Assembly: GCA_944383545.1 (NCBI GenBank)
Contig: CALWPY010000003.1
Coordinates: 62,001-126,000 of the forward strand
Direction: 5' to 3'
Source of the DNA: an uncultured Lachnospiraceae bacterium
GTDB lineage: Bacteria > Bacillota > Clostridia > Lachnospirales > Lachnospiraceae
DNA length: 64,000 nucleotides
A model generated the notes under the pieces. That model saw only the letters and a program-made list of their open reading frames with translations. It searched no databases and was not told where the DNA came from. The position numbers were made by a program, and so were the translations under genes. Position 1 is the first letter of the stretch; each line of letters starts with the position of its first letter. Shown here in pieces: positions 26,216 through 36,289 of this stretch.

Positions 26216-26283
26216 GTTGTAAATGGTATTATATATAGTGTTGTATATATTATAGAATGTTAAATTATTTGTAGGATTTGAAA

Positions 26284-26315
26284 AGGAGGCAGCCAAATGC
26301 CTCCTATTATTTTTC
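26284..26315 (+). terminator. Rho-independent terminator after yneA-like gene
   Basis: An 8-bp stem (26284-26291 with 26298-26305) with loop GCCAAA is followed by ATTATTTTTC. The 70 bases between the yneA-like stop and this hairpin are AT-rich and hold nothing else I can support. Confidence 0.8.
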
Positions 26316-26337
26316 TTTAAATTTTCAATATATTTAT

Positions 26338-26367
26338 TTGCTATACTTCCCATGACTGTGCTATATT
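26338..26367 (+). promoter_or_regulatory. Possible promoter of prolyl-tRNA deacylase-like gene
   Basis: TTGCTA (26338-26343) and TATATT (26362-26367) with an 18-base spacer, downstream of the terminator. A moderate match. Confidence 0.4.
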
Positions 26368-26415
26368 ATTTAATGGAAAATTGAGTACAGATTTGAAAGG
26401 AAATTTTGATAAATT

Positions 26416-26970
26416 ATGGAACTTTACAAGGGAAGACCTGAGGAGGTTACAGGACGTGAGGATAGGGAAATAAAGGTATATGACCTTTTAGACAGTCTCG
26501 GTATAGAATATTACAGAACAGACCACAGTGAAGTAAATACAATGGAAGCATGTTATGAAATTGACAATATACTTGGTGTTACTATCTGTAAGAATTTGTT
26601 TTTATGTAACAGACAGAAGACTGATTTTTATCTGCTCATGATGCCTGGGAAGAAGAAATTTAAAACAAAAGATTTGTCATCACAAATAAATACTGCAAGG
26701 TTTTCATTTGCAGACGCTGAATATATGGAAAAATATCTGAATATCAGACCGGGTGCCGTGAGTATTATGGGGCTTATGAATGATACAGAAAACCATGTAC
26801 GGCTTCTTATAGATAAGGATGTACTTGAGGGAGAGTATATAGGATGTCACCCTTGTGTATCAACTTCCAGTCTCAAGCTGAAAACAAAGGATGTAATTGA
26901 AAAGTATCTTCCATATGTATCCCATGAAATGACAGTCGTTACACTGCCTGATTATAATGATGAAAAATAA
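26416..26970 (+). CDS. Prolyl-tRNA deacylase-like protein (YbaK/ProX family)
   Basis: 184 residues. The YbaK/ProRS-associated fold is shown by KNLFLCNRQKTDFYLLMMPG, the central RPGAVSIMGLMND block, and GCHPCVSTSSLKLKTKDV near the C-terminus. Relatives (ProXp, PrdX) hydrolyse tRNA charged with the wrong amino acid, for example alanyl-tRNA(Pro). It is separate from any prolyl-tRNA synthetase gene here. It leads a run of translation and repair genes beginning with miaB 22 bases downstream. Confidence 0.85.
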   Translation: MELYKGRPEEVTGREDREIKVYDLLDSLGIEYYRTDHSEVNTMEACYEIDNILGVTICKNLFLCNRQKTDFYLLMMPGKKKFKTKDLSSQINTARFSFADAEYMEKYLNIRPGAVSIMGLMNDTENHVRLLIDKDVLEGEYIGCHPCVSTSSLKLKTKDVIEKYLPYVSHEMTVVTLPDYNDEK

Positions 26971-26992
26971 AAAGCAGAGGATTTTTTGAACT

Positions 26993-28450
26993 ATGAAATA
27001 CACGGATGAAGTATATAATGCGGCTCCTTCTTCGGAGCCGGAAAGACAATTATATTTTATAGACTTATGCAGTCAGTTTGTTAAACTAAAAACAAAAGAA
27101 CTTGGCAGACCTCTTAAATATTCCGTAATCACTTTTGGCTGCCAGATGAATGCACATGATTCAGAAAAGCTTAAAGGCATACTGGACAAAATAGGTTATA
27201 CAGAATCTGATGATGAAATTTCCGATTTTGTAATCTACAATACATGCACAATCAGAGAAAATGCAAATCAGAAGCTTTATGGACATTTAGGGCACTTAAA
27301 AAAGGCAAAGAATACAAATGAAAACATGATTGTCTGTCTGTGCGGCTGTATGATGCAGGAAAAGCATGTGGTGGAAAAAATAAAGAATTCTTATTCATAT
27401 GTAGACATAGTTTTCGGAACTCATAATATTTATGAGCTTGCTGAACTTATATATAAAAGACTTTCTAATGATAAGCCTGTCATAGAGGTACTTGAAGCAC
27501 CTGTCAACACTGTAGAGGCCCTGCCTACAAAAAGAAAATACAGTTTTAAATCAGGTGTAAACATCATGTATGGCTGTAATAATTTCTGCAGCTATTGTAT
27601 TGTACCTTATGTCAGAGGCAGAGAAAGAAGCAGGACGCCTGAAGAAATACTTCGGGAAATAAACTGTCTGGCAGAAGACGGAGTAAAAGAAATCATGCTT
27701 CTTGGACAGAATGTAAATTCTTACGGCACAGCTTTTATCGGTGAAAGTGAAATAATAAACAGAAATCCTGATTATGGTTTTCCTCAGCTTCTTAATGATG
27801 TATGTAATATCCCGGGAATAGAGAGAGTCCGTTTTATGACCAGTCATCCTAAGGATTTATCGGATGAACTTATACAGGTTATGGCTGATAATAAAAAGGT
27901 ATGCAGACACCTGCATCTTCCTGTTCAGTCAGGCTCCACGGAAATATTAAAAAGAATGAACAGAAGATACACGAAGGAGCAGTATATTTCATTGGTAGAG
28001 AGAATTCAGAATAATATACCTGATATATCACTTACTACAGATATAATTGTAGGCTTTCCGGGTGAAACGGAAGAGGATTTTCTCGACACACTGGATGTTG
28101 TAGAGAAAGTCAGATACGACCAGGCATTCACTTTTATTTATTCAAAACGTACCGCAACACCTGCCGCTGCAATGGAAAATCAGATTTCTCCTGAAGTTAT
28201 AAAAGACAGGTTTGACAGACTTCTTAAAACCGTAAATAGGATTTCTGCCGAAAGAGCAGAGCGGTTTAACGGAGAAATTAAAGAAGTCCTTGTAGAAGAA
28301 ATAAACCAAAAGGATGAAAACTTATTATCCGGAAGAACGGATAATAATCTTATGGTCCATTTTCCGGGCGACAGGTCGTTAATAGGACAAATTATAAAAG
28401 TTAAGCTTAATGAATGTAAAGGTTTTTACTATATGGGTGAGGTTATATAA
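26993..28450 (+). CDS. miaB: tRNA-2-methylthio-N6-isopentenyladenosine synthase MiaB
   Basis: 485 residues. The N-terminal UPF0004 domain (VITFGCQMNAHDSEKLKG) supplies three cysteines for one 4Fe-4S cluster. The radical-SAM motif GCNNFCSYC places Cys195, Cys199 and Cys202, followed by PYVRGRERSR. A C-terminal TRAM domain ends the protein. MiaB adds a methylthio group to i6A37 made by MiaA, whose gene lies 4.5 kb downstream in the same run. The N-terminal 40 residues extend beyond E. coli MiaB, as in other clostridia. mutS starts directly after its stop codon. Confidence 0.96.
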   Translation: MKYTDEVYNAAPSSEPERQLYFIDLCSQFVKLKTKELGRPLKYSVITFGCQMNAHDSEKLKGILDKIGYTESDDEISDFVIYNTCTIRENANQKLYGHLGHLKKAKNTNENMIVCLCGCMMQEKHVVEKIKNSYSYVDIVFGTHNIYELAELIYKRLSNDKPVIEVLEAPVNTVEALPTKRKYSFKSGVNIMYGCNNFCSYCIVPYVRGRERSRTPEEILREINCLAEDGVKEIMLLGQNVNSYGTAFIGESEIINRNPDYGFPQLLNDVCNIPGIERVRFMTSHPKDLSDELIQVMADNKKVCRHLHLPVQSGSTEILKRMNRRYTKEQYISLVERIQNNIPDISLTTDIIVGFPGETEEDFLDTLDVVEKVRYDQAFTFIYSKRTATPAAAMENQISPEVIKDRFDRLLKTVNRISAERAERFNGEIKEVLVEEINQKDENLLSGRTDNNLMVHFPGDRSLIGQIIKVKLNECKGFYYMGEVI

Positions 28451-31093
28451 ATGGCAAAAGAAAAATTATCTCCGATGATGGAGCACTATTTAAAAACTAA
28501 AGAAGAGTATAAGGACTGTATACTTTTTTACAGACTCGGAGATTTTTATGAAATGTTTTTTGATGATGCATTACTCGTATCTAAGGAACTGGAACTTACC
28601 CTGACCGGTAAAGAATGCGGACTTGAGGAAAGGGCTCCTATGTGTGGTGTACCTTTTCATGCCGCGGATATTTATATTTCAAGACTTATTGACAGAGGGT
28701 ATAAGGTTGCCATATGTGAGCAGGTGGAAGACCCAAAACTGGCAAAGGGACTGGTTGAAAGAAAAGTAATCAGGATTGTAACTCCGGGCACAAACATGTC
28801 TTCGGAAGGGCTTGAAGATACAAAGAACAGCTATCTCATGTGTATTTCTTATTCGGGAGATAAGTATGGTATAGCCGTAACTGATATAACAACAGGTGTT
28901 TTTATGACAAGCTGTCTGGATGACGGCAATAAAATAATAGATGAAATAAACAAATATGAGCCAAAAGAAATAATATATCAGGAATCCTTCGGAATGTCGG
29001 GAACAGATATAGAATATATCTGTGAAAAACTTAAGATTGCAAAAAGTGAAGCACCTTATCATTACTTTGACATTTCTGTCTGTGAAGATGTACTTATGAG
29101 ACAGTTTAAAACCGGAAGTCTTGAGGGGCTTGGATTAAAAGATTATCCCAATGCCATAACCGCATCCGGTGCACTGCTTCAGTATATCTACGATACGCAG
29201 ATGACCGCATTAAATCAGATAAATACCGTAAAATATTATTCGGTAAATGAATACATGATAATAGATTCTGCAACAAGAAGAAATCTGGAAATATGTGAAA
29301 CCTTAAGGGATAAGCAGAAGAAAGGCTCTCTTCTGTGGATACTGGATAAAACAAAAACAGCAATGGGTGCCAGAAAGCTGCGTGAATATACAGAACAGCC
29401 TCTTTTAAAAAAAGAGCCGATTGAAGAACGTCTGGATGCCATAGAGTGTCTGAATAACAATTCCATTACAAGGGATGAAATGCGTGAATATTTAAGTTCC
29501 ATATATGATTTGGAAAGACTTATGACACGTATTTCCATAAAGACTGCAAATCCAAGGGACATGCTTTCTTTTAAAAACTCTGTCAGATATCTTCCTGACA
29601 TCAGGAATCTTTTAAAAGAACTTGATTCAAAAAAATTCAAAAAAATATACGAGGATTTTGATGTCTTAAATGATTTATATGAATTACTGGAGGCTGCAAT
29701 AGATGAGGAAGCTCCTGTCACTGTAAAAGAAGGCGGTATTTTTAAGACAGGATATATGGAGGAGATAGATAATCTCAAAAACTCCAAGGGAAACTGCAAA
29801 AAATGGCTTGCTGAGCTGGAAGCCTCTGAAAAAGAAAAAACCGGCATTAAGAATTTAAAAATCAAATATAATAAAGTTTTCGGATATTATTTTGAGGTTA
29901 CAAATTCTTATCAGTCACTGGTCCCTGATTATTTTATAAGAAAGCAGACGCTTGCAAACGCCGAAAGATATACTACGGACAGACTGGACGAGCTTTCAGG
30001 TTACATTTTGGGAGCAGAGGATAAGCTTTATGCCCTGGAATATGAAACCTATGTAAACTTAAGAGATGCCATAGGTGAAAATATTGAAAGGGTACAAAAA
30101 ACAGCAGCATGTATATCGGAGCTTGATGCATTGGCATCACTTTCCTATGTCTCCGTTAAAAATCATTATGTAAGGCCTTCAATTAATGAACAGGGTATTA
30201 TAGACATTAAAAACGGCAGACATCCTGTTGTGGAAAAAATGCTTGCAAATGACAGTTTTGTTCCTAATGATACTTACTTAAATAATGTGGAAAGCAGAAT
30301 TTCCATAATTACCGGACCTAATATGGCAGGTAAGTCCACATATATGAGGCAGACTGCATTGATTGTACTCATGGCACAGATAGGCTCGTTTGTTCCTGCG
30401 GATTCGGCGGATATAGGTCTTTGTGACAGGATATTCACAAGGGTAGGTGCCAGTGATGACCTTGCTTCAGGCCAGTCCACATTTATGGTAGAGATGAGCG
30501 AGGTTGCAAATATACTTAGAAATGCAACAAAGAAGTCACTTATTATATTAGATGAAATCGGCAGAGGTACGTCGACATTTGACGGACTGAGTATTGCATG
30601 GGCGGTAGTCGAGTACATAGCAGACAGTGAAATACTGGGTGCAAAAACATTATTTGCCACACATTATCATGAGCTTACAGAGCTGGAGGGAAAACTTTCT
30701 TCTGTTAATAACTATTGTATTGCAATAAAAGAACAGGGAGATTCCATTGTATTTTTAAGAAAAATCATAAAAGGCGGAGCTGACAGAAGCTATGGAATAC
30801 AGGTGGCAAAGCTCGCAGGTGTGCCTGAGCCCGTTATTAATAGAGCCGGGGAAATCTTAAATGAGCTTCTGGAACAGGATATTACCGGAAATGTAAAAAA
30901 CATCACCGTAAAACAGAGTAAAGGTGATAATGGAAAGCAGAAAAAGAAAGAGCCTGAAGCACAGCTTTCTCTGTTTTCGTCTCCTGTTGAGATGAGTATA
31001 GCTGCAGAACTTAAGACAATGGATTTAAATAATATGACACCGATGAAGGCAATGCTTTATCTTCAGGAATTAAAGGAGAGATTAAACGCATGA
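28451..31093 (+). CDS. mutS: DNA mismatch repair protein MutS
   Basis: 880 residues. The mismatch-recognition Phe and Glu lie in ILFYRLGDFYEMFFDDA. The ATPase has Walker A GPNMAGKST (from 622), the SGQSTFMVEM signature, and Walker B LIILDEIGRGTSTFDG. A C-terminal region with QLSLFSSP resembles the beta-clamp binding motif. MutS recognises mismatches and recruits MutL. The ATG directly follows the miaB stop, and its end overlaps the mutL start in ATGA. Confidence 0.97.
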   Translation: MAKEKLSPMMEHYLKTKEEYKDCILFYRLGDFYEMFFDDALLVSKELELTLTGKECGLEERAPMCGVPFHAADIYISRLIDRGYKVAICEQVEDPKLAKGLVERKVIRIVTPGTNMSSEGLEDTKNSYLMCISYSGDKYGIAVTDITTGVFMTSCLDDGNKIIDEINKYEPKEIIYQESFGMSGTDIEYICEKLKIAKSEAPYHYFDISVCEDVLMRQFKTGSLEGLGLKDYPNAITASGALLQYIYDTQMTALNQINTVKYYSVNEYMIIDSATRRNLEICETLRDKQKKGSLLWILDKTKTAMGARKLREYTEQPLLKKEPIEERLDAIECLNNNSITRDEMREYLSSIYDLERLMTRISIKTANPRDMLSFKNSVRYLPDIRNLLKELDSKKFKKIYEDFDVLNDLYELLEAAIDEEAPVTVKEGGIFKTGYMEEIDNLKNSKGNCKKWLAELEASEKEKTGIKNLKIKYNKVFGYYFEVTNSYQSLVPDYFIRKQTLANAERYTTDRLDELSGYILGAEDKLYALEYETYVNLRDAIGENIERVQKTAACISELDALASLSYVSVKNHYVRPSINEQGIIDIKNGRHPVVEKMLANDSFVPNDTYLNNVESRISIITGPNMAGKSTYMRQTALIVLMAQIGSFVPADSADIGLCDRIFTRVGASDDLASGQSTFMVEMSEVANILRNATKKSLIILDEIGRGTSTFDGLSIAWAVVEYIADSEILGAKTLFATHYHELTELEGKLSSVNNYCIAIKEQGDSIVFLRKIIKGGADRSYGIQVAKLAGVPEPVINRAGEILNELLEQDITGNVKNITVKQSKGDNGKQKKKEPEAQLSLFSSPVEMSIAAELKTMDLNNMTPMKAMLYLQELKERLNA

Positions 31094-32988
31094 TAAAAAT
31101 TTTAGACAGAAATACCGTGGATAAAATAGCTGCCGGTGAAGTTATAGAACGTCCGTCTTCAATAGTAAAAGAGCTTGTTGAAAATTCAATTGACGCAGGT
31201 GCTACCCAGATAACTATTGAGATAAAAGACGGCGGAACTTCAATGATTAGAGTTACCGATAATGGAAGCGGTATAGATAAGGATGATGTAAGACTGGCAT
31301 ATATGCCTCATGCCACTAGTAAAATCAATTCTGCAGAAGATTTATCGGGAGTAATGACACTAGGCTTCAGAGGTGAAGCACTTTCAACCATAGCAGCCGT
31401 TTCGCAGACTGAAATGATTACAAAAAAGGCTGACACGGTTACGGGAATAAAATATGTGATTCATGGTGGAAAGGAAATAGAATATAGAGAAATAGGTGCA
31501 CCTGACGGCACAACCATTGTTGCCAGAAATATATTTTTCAACACACCTGCCCGTTTAAAGTTTCTTAAAACAAATACAACTGAAGGCTCGTATATTAACG
31601 ATTTGATTACTCACCTTGCACTTTCAAGACCCGACATTTCGTTCAGGCTTATGGCAAACGGTAAAACCCAGATTGATACTCCGGGTACCGGAGGGAAAAA
31701 AGAGGTAATTTACAGCCTTTACGGAAGAGATATAATCAATAACCTGATTGAGATAAATTCCGAAGAAAACGGAATTAAAATTACAGGATTTATAGGCAAA
31801 CCGCATATTTCAAAGGGTAACAGAAGCTTTGAAAATTATTTTATAAATAACAGATACATAAAAAGCAGAATAATAAACAAAGCTATAGAGGAAGGTTATA
31901 AGACTTTTATAATGCAGCATAAATTTCCTTTTACAGTGCTGTATATCGAACTTTCTCCGGATATGTGCGATGTGAATGTGCATCCTACAAAAATGGAATT
32001 TCGTTACAATAGGGAACAGGAGCTTTTTACTGCAGTAATGCACTCTGTTAAAAATGCATTAAAAGAGCCTGAACTTATTATAGAAACTACTTATGATACG
32101 GAAGCTGAACGAAAAAAAGAAGAACATAATGAAAGTAAAGAAAGACTTAAAGCTTTATCAGAAAAAAAAGAGGGTGTTCCGATAAGAAAAACTTCATTAA
32201 GTCCTTCATATAAAATTCTGGAAAATCTGAAAAAGGCCGAGGCCGAAGCCAAAGCTAAGGCAGAATCAGATGTACATGTTCAGTTAAAACCTGATACAGA
32301 GGTAAAAATAACAGAATCACCATTAAAAATTCACAATGATAATGTATTATATGAGAATGCTCCTTTATATCAGGTATCGGACACAGAGAAGTTTCTTTCG
32401 GAAGCCGCAAGGCCACGGCACAGACTTATAGGTCAGGTGTTTGATACATACTGGCTCATGGAATATGAAGATAAATTATATATCATGGACCAGCACGCTG
32501 CTCATGAAAAAGTTAATTATGAGCGGTTTATCAGGGAGATGAAAAACAAGGCCGTAGTGTCACAGGCACTTTTCCCGCCTGAAATAATTTCCTTATCAGG
32601 CAGTGAAAAGGCACTGTGTTTTGATAATTTGGAATTTTTTGATAAAACCGGATTTGAAATAGAAGACTTCGGAGGAAATGAAATTAAAATTAACGCCATG
32701 CCTGTGAATTTATATGGAATTAACGGCAGAGAAGCTTTTCTGGAGTTTATTTCAGACCTTTCTGAAGGGACATCAGGCGTAACCGAGGATATGTTTGTTA
32801 AAAAGCTTTCCACAATGGCTTGTAAGGCCGCAATAAAGGGAAATCAGCATATTACCTTTCAGGAGGCTGACGCTCTTATAAACGAGCTTCTTAAGCTGGA
32901 AAACCCATATACCTGTCCTCACGGAAGACCAACAATTATATCCATGAGTAAGACTGAGCTTGAGAAAAAATTTAAGAGGATTGTATGA
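31090..32988 (+). CDS. mutL: DNA mismatch repair endonuclease MutL
   Basis: 632 residues. The N-terminal GHKL ATPase carries LVENSIDAGA, DNGSGI and GFRGEALSTIAAVS. A charged linker (about 340-430) leads to a C-terminal domain with DQHAAHEKVNYE from residue 467, which fits the DQHA-x2-E-x4-E metal-binding endonuclease motif. Thus this MutL can nick DNA itself, as in species lacking MutH. It overlaps mutS and miaA by 4 bases each. Confidence 0.96.
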   Translation: MIKILDRNTVDKIAAGEVIERPSSIVKELVENSIDAGATQITIEIKDGGTSMIRVTDNGSGIDKDDVRLAYMPHATSKINSAEDLSGVMTLGFRGEALSTIAAVSQTEMITKKADTVTGIKYVIHGGKEIEYREIGAPDGTTIVARNIFFNTPARLKFLKTNTTEGSYINDLITHLALSRPDISFRLMANGKTQIDTPGTGGKKEVIYSLYGRDIINNLIEINSEENGIKITGFIGKPHISKGNRSFENYFINNRYIKSRIINKAIEEGYKTFIMQHKFPFTVLYIELSPDMCDVNVHPTKMEFRYNREQELFTAVMHSVKNALKEPELIIETTYDTEAERKKEEHNESKERLKALSEKKEGVPIRKTSLSPSYKILENLKKAEAEAKAKAESDVHVQLKPDTEVKITESPLKIHNDNVLYENAPLYQVSDTEKFLSEAARPRHRLIGQVFDTYWLMEYEDKLYIMDQHAAHEKVNYERFIREMKNKAVVSQALFPPEIISLSGSEKALCFDNLEFFDKTGFEIEDFGGNEIKINAMPVNLYGINGREAFLEFISDLSEGTSGVTEDMFVKKLSTMACKAAIKGNQHITFQEADALINELLKLENPYTCPHGRPTIISMSKTELEKKFKRIV

Positions 32989-33959
32989 TGTGTGAAGTTA
33001 ATTCAGAACAAAAAAAAGCTCCGCTTGTAATTCTTACAGGACCCACTGCAGTCGGTAAAACCGCTTTATCCATAAAACTGGCACAAAAAATTAACGGTGA
33101 GATCGTTTCGGCAGATTCCATGCAGGTTTACCGTGGCATGGATATAGGCACTGCAAAGATAACCGAAAGTGAAATGCAGGGAATAAGACATCACCTGATT
33201 GACATTATTGAGCCTGATGAAGAATTTAATGTAGTCCGCTTTAAAGAAGCGGCAAAGAAAGCCTGTGATGATATAATTAAAAGAGGAAAAGTTCCGGTAT
33301 TAACCGGAGGCACTGGGTTTTATATACAGGCACTTCTCTACAATGTGGATTTTTCATATGAAGAAGATGACGGTACAAGAAAAAAATTAGAAGACCTTGC
33401 CAAATCAGAAGAAGGCAGGGATATGCTTTATGACATTTTAAAAGAAAAGGACCCTGAATCTGCGGAACTTATACATAAAAATAACACAAAAAGAATTATA
33501 AGGGCCTTAGAATTTTATCACAGTACGGGAAGAAAAATTTCCTCACATAACAAGGATGAAAGGCAAAAAGAGCCGTATTATAACGCTGCATATTTTGTAC
33601 TTAATACAGACAGACAGGTGCTTTATGAACGTATAGACAGACGTGTTGACAAGATGCTTTCGGAAGGGCTTCTGGACGAGGTAAAAGCCTTAAAAAATGC
33701 AGGCATGACCCGGGATATGGTATCCATGCAGGGACTTGGCTATAAAGAAATTTTAAGTTATCTGGATGGTGAAATTTCTTATGACGAAGCGGTAAGAATA
33801 TTAAAAAGGGATACCAGACATTTTGCAAAAAGACAGCTCACATGGTTTAGACGTGAGAGGGAAGTTCTTATGATAGATAAAGAAAATTTCAAGTCTGATG
33901 ATGAAATTTTAGATTATATGCTTAACGAACTAAAGGACAGAGGAATTTATCATGAATAA
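32985..33959 (+). CDS. miaA: tRNA dimethylallyltransferase MiaA
   Basis: 324 residues. The P-loop is LTGPTAVGKTALS, followed by SADSMQVYRGMDIGTAK and GGTGFYIQALL. MiaA transfers a dimethylallyl group to A37 of tRNAs reading UNN codons, giving the substrate for MiaB. tRNA-Leu(CAA) in this window, with A37 in AAAA, is a plausible substrate. The start ATG (32985 or 32988) overlaps mutL, and the end overlaps the next gene by 8 bases. Confidence 0.96.
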   Translation: MMCEVNSEQKKAPLVILTGPTAVGKTALSIKLAQKINGEIVSADSMQVYRGMDIGTAKITESEMQGIRHHLIDIIEPDEEFNVVRFKEAAKKACDDIIKRGKVPVLTGGTGFYIQALLYNVDFSYEEDDGTRKKLEDLAKSEEGRDMLYDILKEKDPESAELIHKNNTKRIIRALEFYHSTGRKISSHNKDERQKEPYYNAAYFVLNTDRQVLYERIDRRVDKMLSEGLLDEVKALKNAGMTRDMVSMQGLGYKEILSYLDGEISYDEAVRILKRDTRHFAKRQLTWFRREREVLMIDKENFKSDDEILDYMLNELKDRGIYHE

Positions 33960-35241
33960 CAGTATACTGAAGAATTATTATATAGATTTGGGAATTGATG
34001 AAAAGGTATTTGATTACTGCGAGGCTGCGGAAGAAAAACTGAAAAAACGCTTTGAAAAAGCTGACCGCATTGCAGAAATGAATCAAATTAAAGTAATAAA
34101 AGCCATGCAGGATGCGGGCTTTGCAGAAAGTCATTTATATGGCTCCACCGGTTATGGATATAATGATTTAGGCAGGGATACCCTTGAAAAGATATATGCA
34201 AATGTATTTCATACTGAGGACGCACTTGTAAGACAGCAGATAACCTGCGGTACCCATGCACTGTATATAGCTTTGGCAGGGAATTTACGTCCAGGAGATG
34301 AGATACTTTCTGTGGCAGGAAAGGTATATGATACACTTTTAGGAGTAATCGGTGTGAGAGAAGAGAAAGGCTCTCTTTATGAATATGGAATTACTTACAG
34401 GCAGGTGGACCTCCTTCCTGACGGCTCATGGGATTATGAGGGAATAAAAAATGCCATAAATGAAAAAACAAAAATTATTGAGATACAACGCTCCAAGGGA
34501 TATGACGTGAGGCGCTCTCTGCCCGTAGAAGCAATAGGTGATATAATAAAATACGTCAAATCAATAAAACCTGATGTTATCTGCATGGTAGATAACTGCT
34601 ATGGTGAATTTGTGGAAACCTTAGAGCCTTCTGATGTCGGTGCTGATATGGTTGTAGGCTCTCTTATAAAAAATCCGGGAGGAGGGCTTGCCCCGATAGG
34701 CGGTTATATATGCGGAACAAAGGAATGTGTAGAAAATGCCGCTGTAAGACTTACAACTCCGGGTCTCGGAAAAGAGGTTGGGGCTTCTCTCGGCATAACA
34801 AGACAGTTTGCGCAGGGACTGTTTCTTGCTCCGACAGTTACGGCAGCAGCCTTAAAGGGTGCGCTGTTTGCCTCTGAAATTTATGAAAGTCTTGGATTTA
34901 AAACAATACCGGGAGCCAGAGAAGAAAGGGCTGATATAATACAGTCAGTGGAATTCGGAAATCCCGAGCTTGTTAAAGCATTTTGTGAAGGAATACAGGC
35001 GGCGGCACCGGTTGACAGTTTTGTTACACCTATTCCGTGGGAAATGCCGGGGTATGACAGTGATGTAATAATGGCGGCAGGAGCATTTGTCTCGGGCTCC
35101 TCCATAGAGCTTTCTGCAGACGCTCCCATGAAAGAGCCTTATGCCGTATATTTTCAGGGAGGACTTACATATCCTCATGCAAAATTCGGCATCATGATGT
35201 CATTACAGAAAATAGTAGAAAAAAAGCTGCTTGTATGGTAG
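33952..35241 (+). CDS. Methionine gamma-lyase family PLP enzyme (aluminium-resistance type)
   Basis: 429 residues. It is a fold-type I PLP enzyme. The presumed PLP lysine lies in VGSLIKNPGGGLAPIGGY, preceded by the Asp/Asn of CMVDNCYGEF. The N-terminal GSTGYGYNDLGRDTLEKIYA and the TCGTHALYIAL block match COG4100, annotated as aluminium resistance protein or methionine gamma-lyase family. The physiological reaction is not well defined. In Bacillus (ynbB) it is also found beside hflX and mismatch-repair genes. Confidence 0.88.
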   Translation: MNNSILKNYYIDLGIDEKVFDYCEAAEEKLKKRFEKADRIAEMNQIKVIKAMQDAGFAESHLYGSTGYGYNDLGRDTLEKIYANVFHTEDALVRQQITCGTHALYIALAGNLRPGDEILSVAGKVYDTLLGVIGVREEKGSLYEYGITYRQVDLLPDGSWDYEGIKNAINEKTKIIEIQRSKGYDVRRSLPVEAIGDIIKYVKSIKPDVICMVDNCYGEFVETLEPSDVGADMVVGSLIKNPGGGLAPIGGYICGTKECVENAAVRLTTPGLGKEVGASLGITRQFAQGLFLAPTVTAAALKGALFASEIYESLGFKTIPGAREERADIIQSVEFGNPELVKAFCEGIQAAAPVDSFVTPIPWEMPGYDSDVIMAAGAFVSGSSIELSADAPMKEPYAVYFQGGLTYPHAKFGIMMSLQKIVEKKLLVW

Positions 35242-35277
35242 ACTAAACGGAATGATATTTTTATTTTGGAGGAAATT

Positions 35278-35541
35278 ATGTCAGGGAAAATTGCAAATAA
35301 AAACGGCTGGACATTTTTAATAATACTTTTGGCAGGTCTTGTGCTTGGAGGCTTTGTAGGGTATCTCTGTCGTGATATTTCATGGCTCAGCTGGCTTAAT
35401 TACGGACAGAGTTTCGGACTCTCATCTCCTGTAGTTTTGGATTTGGGTATAATTGTAATTACTTTTGGACTTGTTATTACAATCAACATAGCCAGTATCA
35501 TTGGTATTATTTTAAGTATTATTATTTTTAAGCTCTTATAA
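35278..35541 (+). CDS. DUF4321-type small membrane protein
   Basis: 87 residues from ATG 35278. An upstream TTG overlaps the GGAGG site and is not the start. Two membrane helices flank a short loop (GWTFLIILLAGLVLGGFVG and a hydrophobic C-terminal third). The FGLSSPVVLDLGIIVITFGL sequence matches the small DUF4321 family found upstream of radC-mre genes in clostridia. Function is unknown; position suggests a link with cell shape. Confidence 0.75.
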   Translation: MSGKIANKNGWTFLIILLAGLVLGGFVGYLCRDISWLSWLNYGQSFGLSSPVVLDLGIIVITFGLVITINIASIIGIILSIIIFKLL

Positions 35542-35594
35542 TGAATTAAAGTATCCTTTATATTGCACCGGAGAGGCATATAAAGGAGGATTTT

Positions 35595-36287
35595 ATGAGT
35601 AATTTAAGAATTAAGGACCTTGCATTAAATCAAAGACCTTATGAAAAGGCATTGCAGTTTGGAATAGAAATGCTTAGTGATTCCGAACTTTTAGCTCTTG
35701 TTTTAAGATGTGGAACGAGAGAGATCAGTTCACTCGACCTCGCTCAGAGTATTCTTAATGCACATCCCGTAAACAAAGGGCTTGTCGGACTTAATTATCT
35801 TTCCTTGGAAGATTTATTAAAAATAAGAGGTGTAGGGAAGGTTAAGGCATTCCAGCTTCTTGCAATAGCGGAAATTTCCAAAAGAATATCGAGAGATAAA
35901 TTCAAAACGGGGATAAGCTTTAACAATCCCTCGTCCATAGCTGATTATTTTATGGAAAGTTTACGCTATCTTACAAAGGAAAGAATATATGCATTGATGT
36001 TTAATTCTGCAAATTTATTGATAGGAGAAGTGATTATTTCCGAAGGAACTGTAAATAAGGCAATAATTTCTCCAAGAGAACTTTTCTTAGAAGCGCTGCG
36101 CCATGATGCGGCAGGAGTTGTGCTTTTACATAATCACCCATCAGGAAATCCTGAGCCCAGTGCTTCAGATATTGCTTCCACCAGAAATATCAGAGAATCG
36201 GGAATAATGCTTGGTATTTGCCTTTTAGACCATATCATAGTAGGAGACAAATGCTATGTCAGTATGTTGGAAAGAGGATTAATTTAG
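35595..36287 (+). CDS. radC: RadC family protein (JAMM/MPN+ domain)
   Basis: 230 residues. A helix-hairpin-helix region (LLKIRGVGKVKAFQLLAI) precedes the JAMM metalloprotease-like motif HNHPSGNPEPSASD. Despite the name, a repair role for RadC is doubtful. The AAAGGAGG site is strong. In many Firmicutes mreB follows radC, but here mreC follows only 2 bases after the stop. Confidence 0.94.
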   Translation: MSNLRIKDLALNQRPYEKALQFGIEMLSDSELLALVLRCGTREISSLDLAQSILNAHPVNKGLVGLNYLSLEDLLKIRGVGKVKAFQLLAIAEISKRISRDKFKTGISFNNPSSIADYFMESLRYLTKERIYALMFNSANLLIGEVIISEGTVNKAIISPRELFLEALRHDAAGVVLLHNHPSGNPEPSASDIASTRNIRESGIMLGICLLDHIIVGDKCYVSMLERGLI

Positions 36288-36289
36288 TT

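Noticed and set aside
26221-26262. AT-rich imperfect inverted repeat after the yneA-like gene
   Set aside because: Arms match only with mismatches and consist of TATA steps; a real terminator follows at 26284, so no separate element is supported.
29236-29865. Long open frame on the minus strand inside mutS
   Set aside because: It is antisense to well-conserved mutS sequence, Ser/Phe-rich as antisense frames are, and has no ribosome site or known motif.
36218-36289. Longer N-terminus for mreC overlapping radC
   Set aside because: The extra 24 codons read through radC in another frame and lack MreC similarity; ATG 36290 gives the normal protein.
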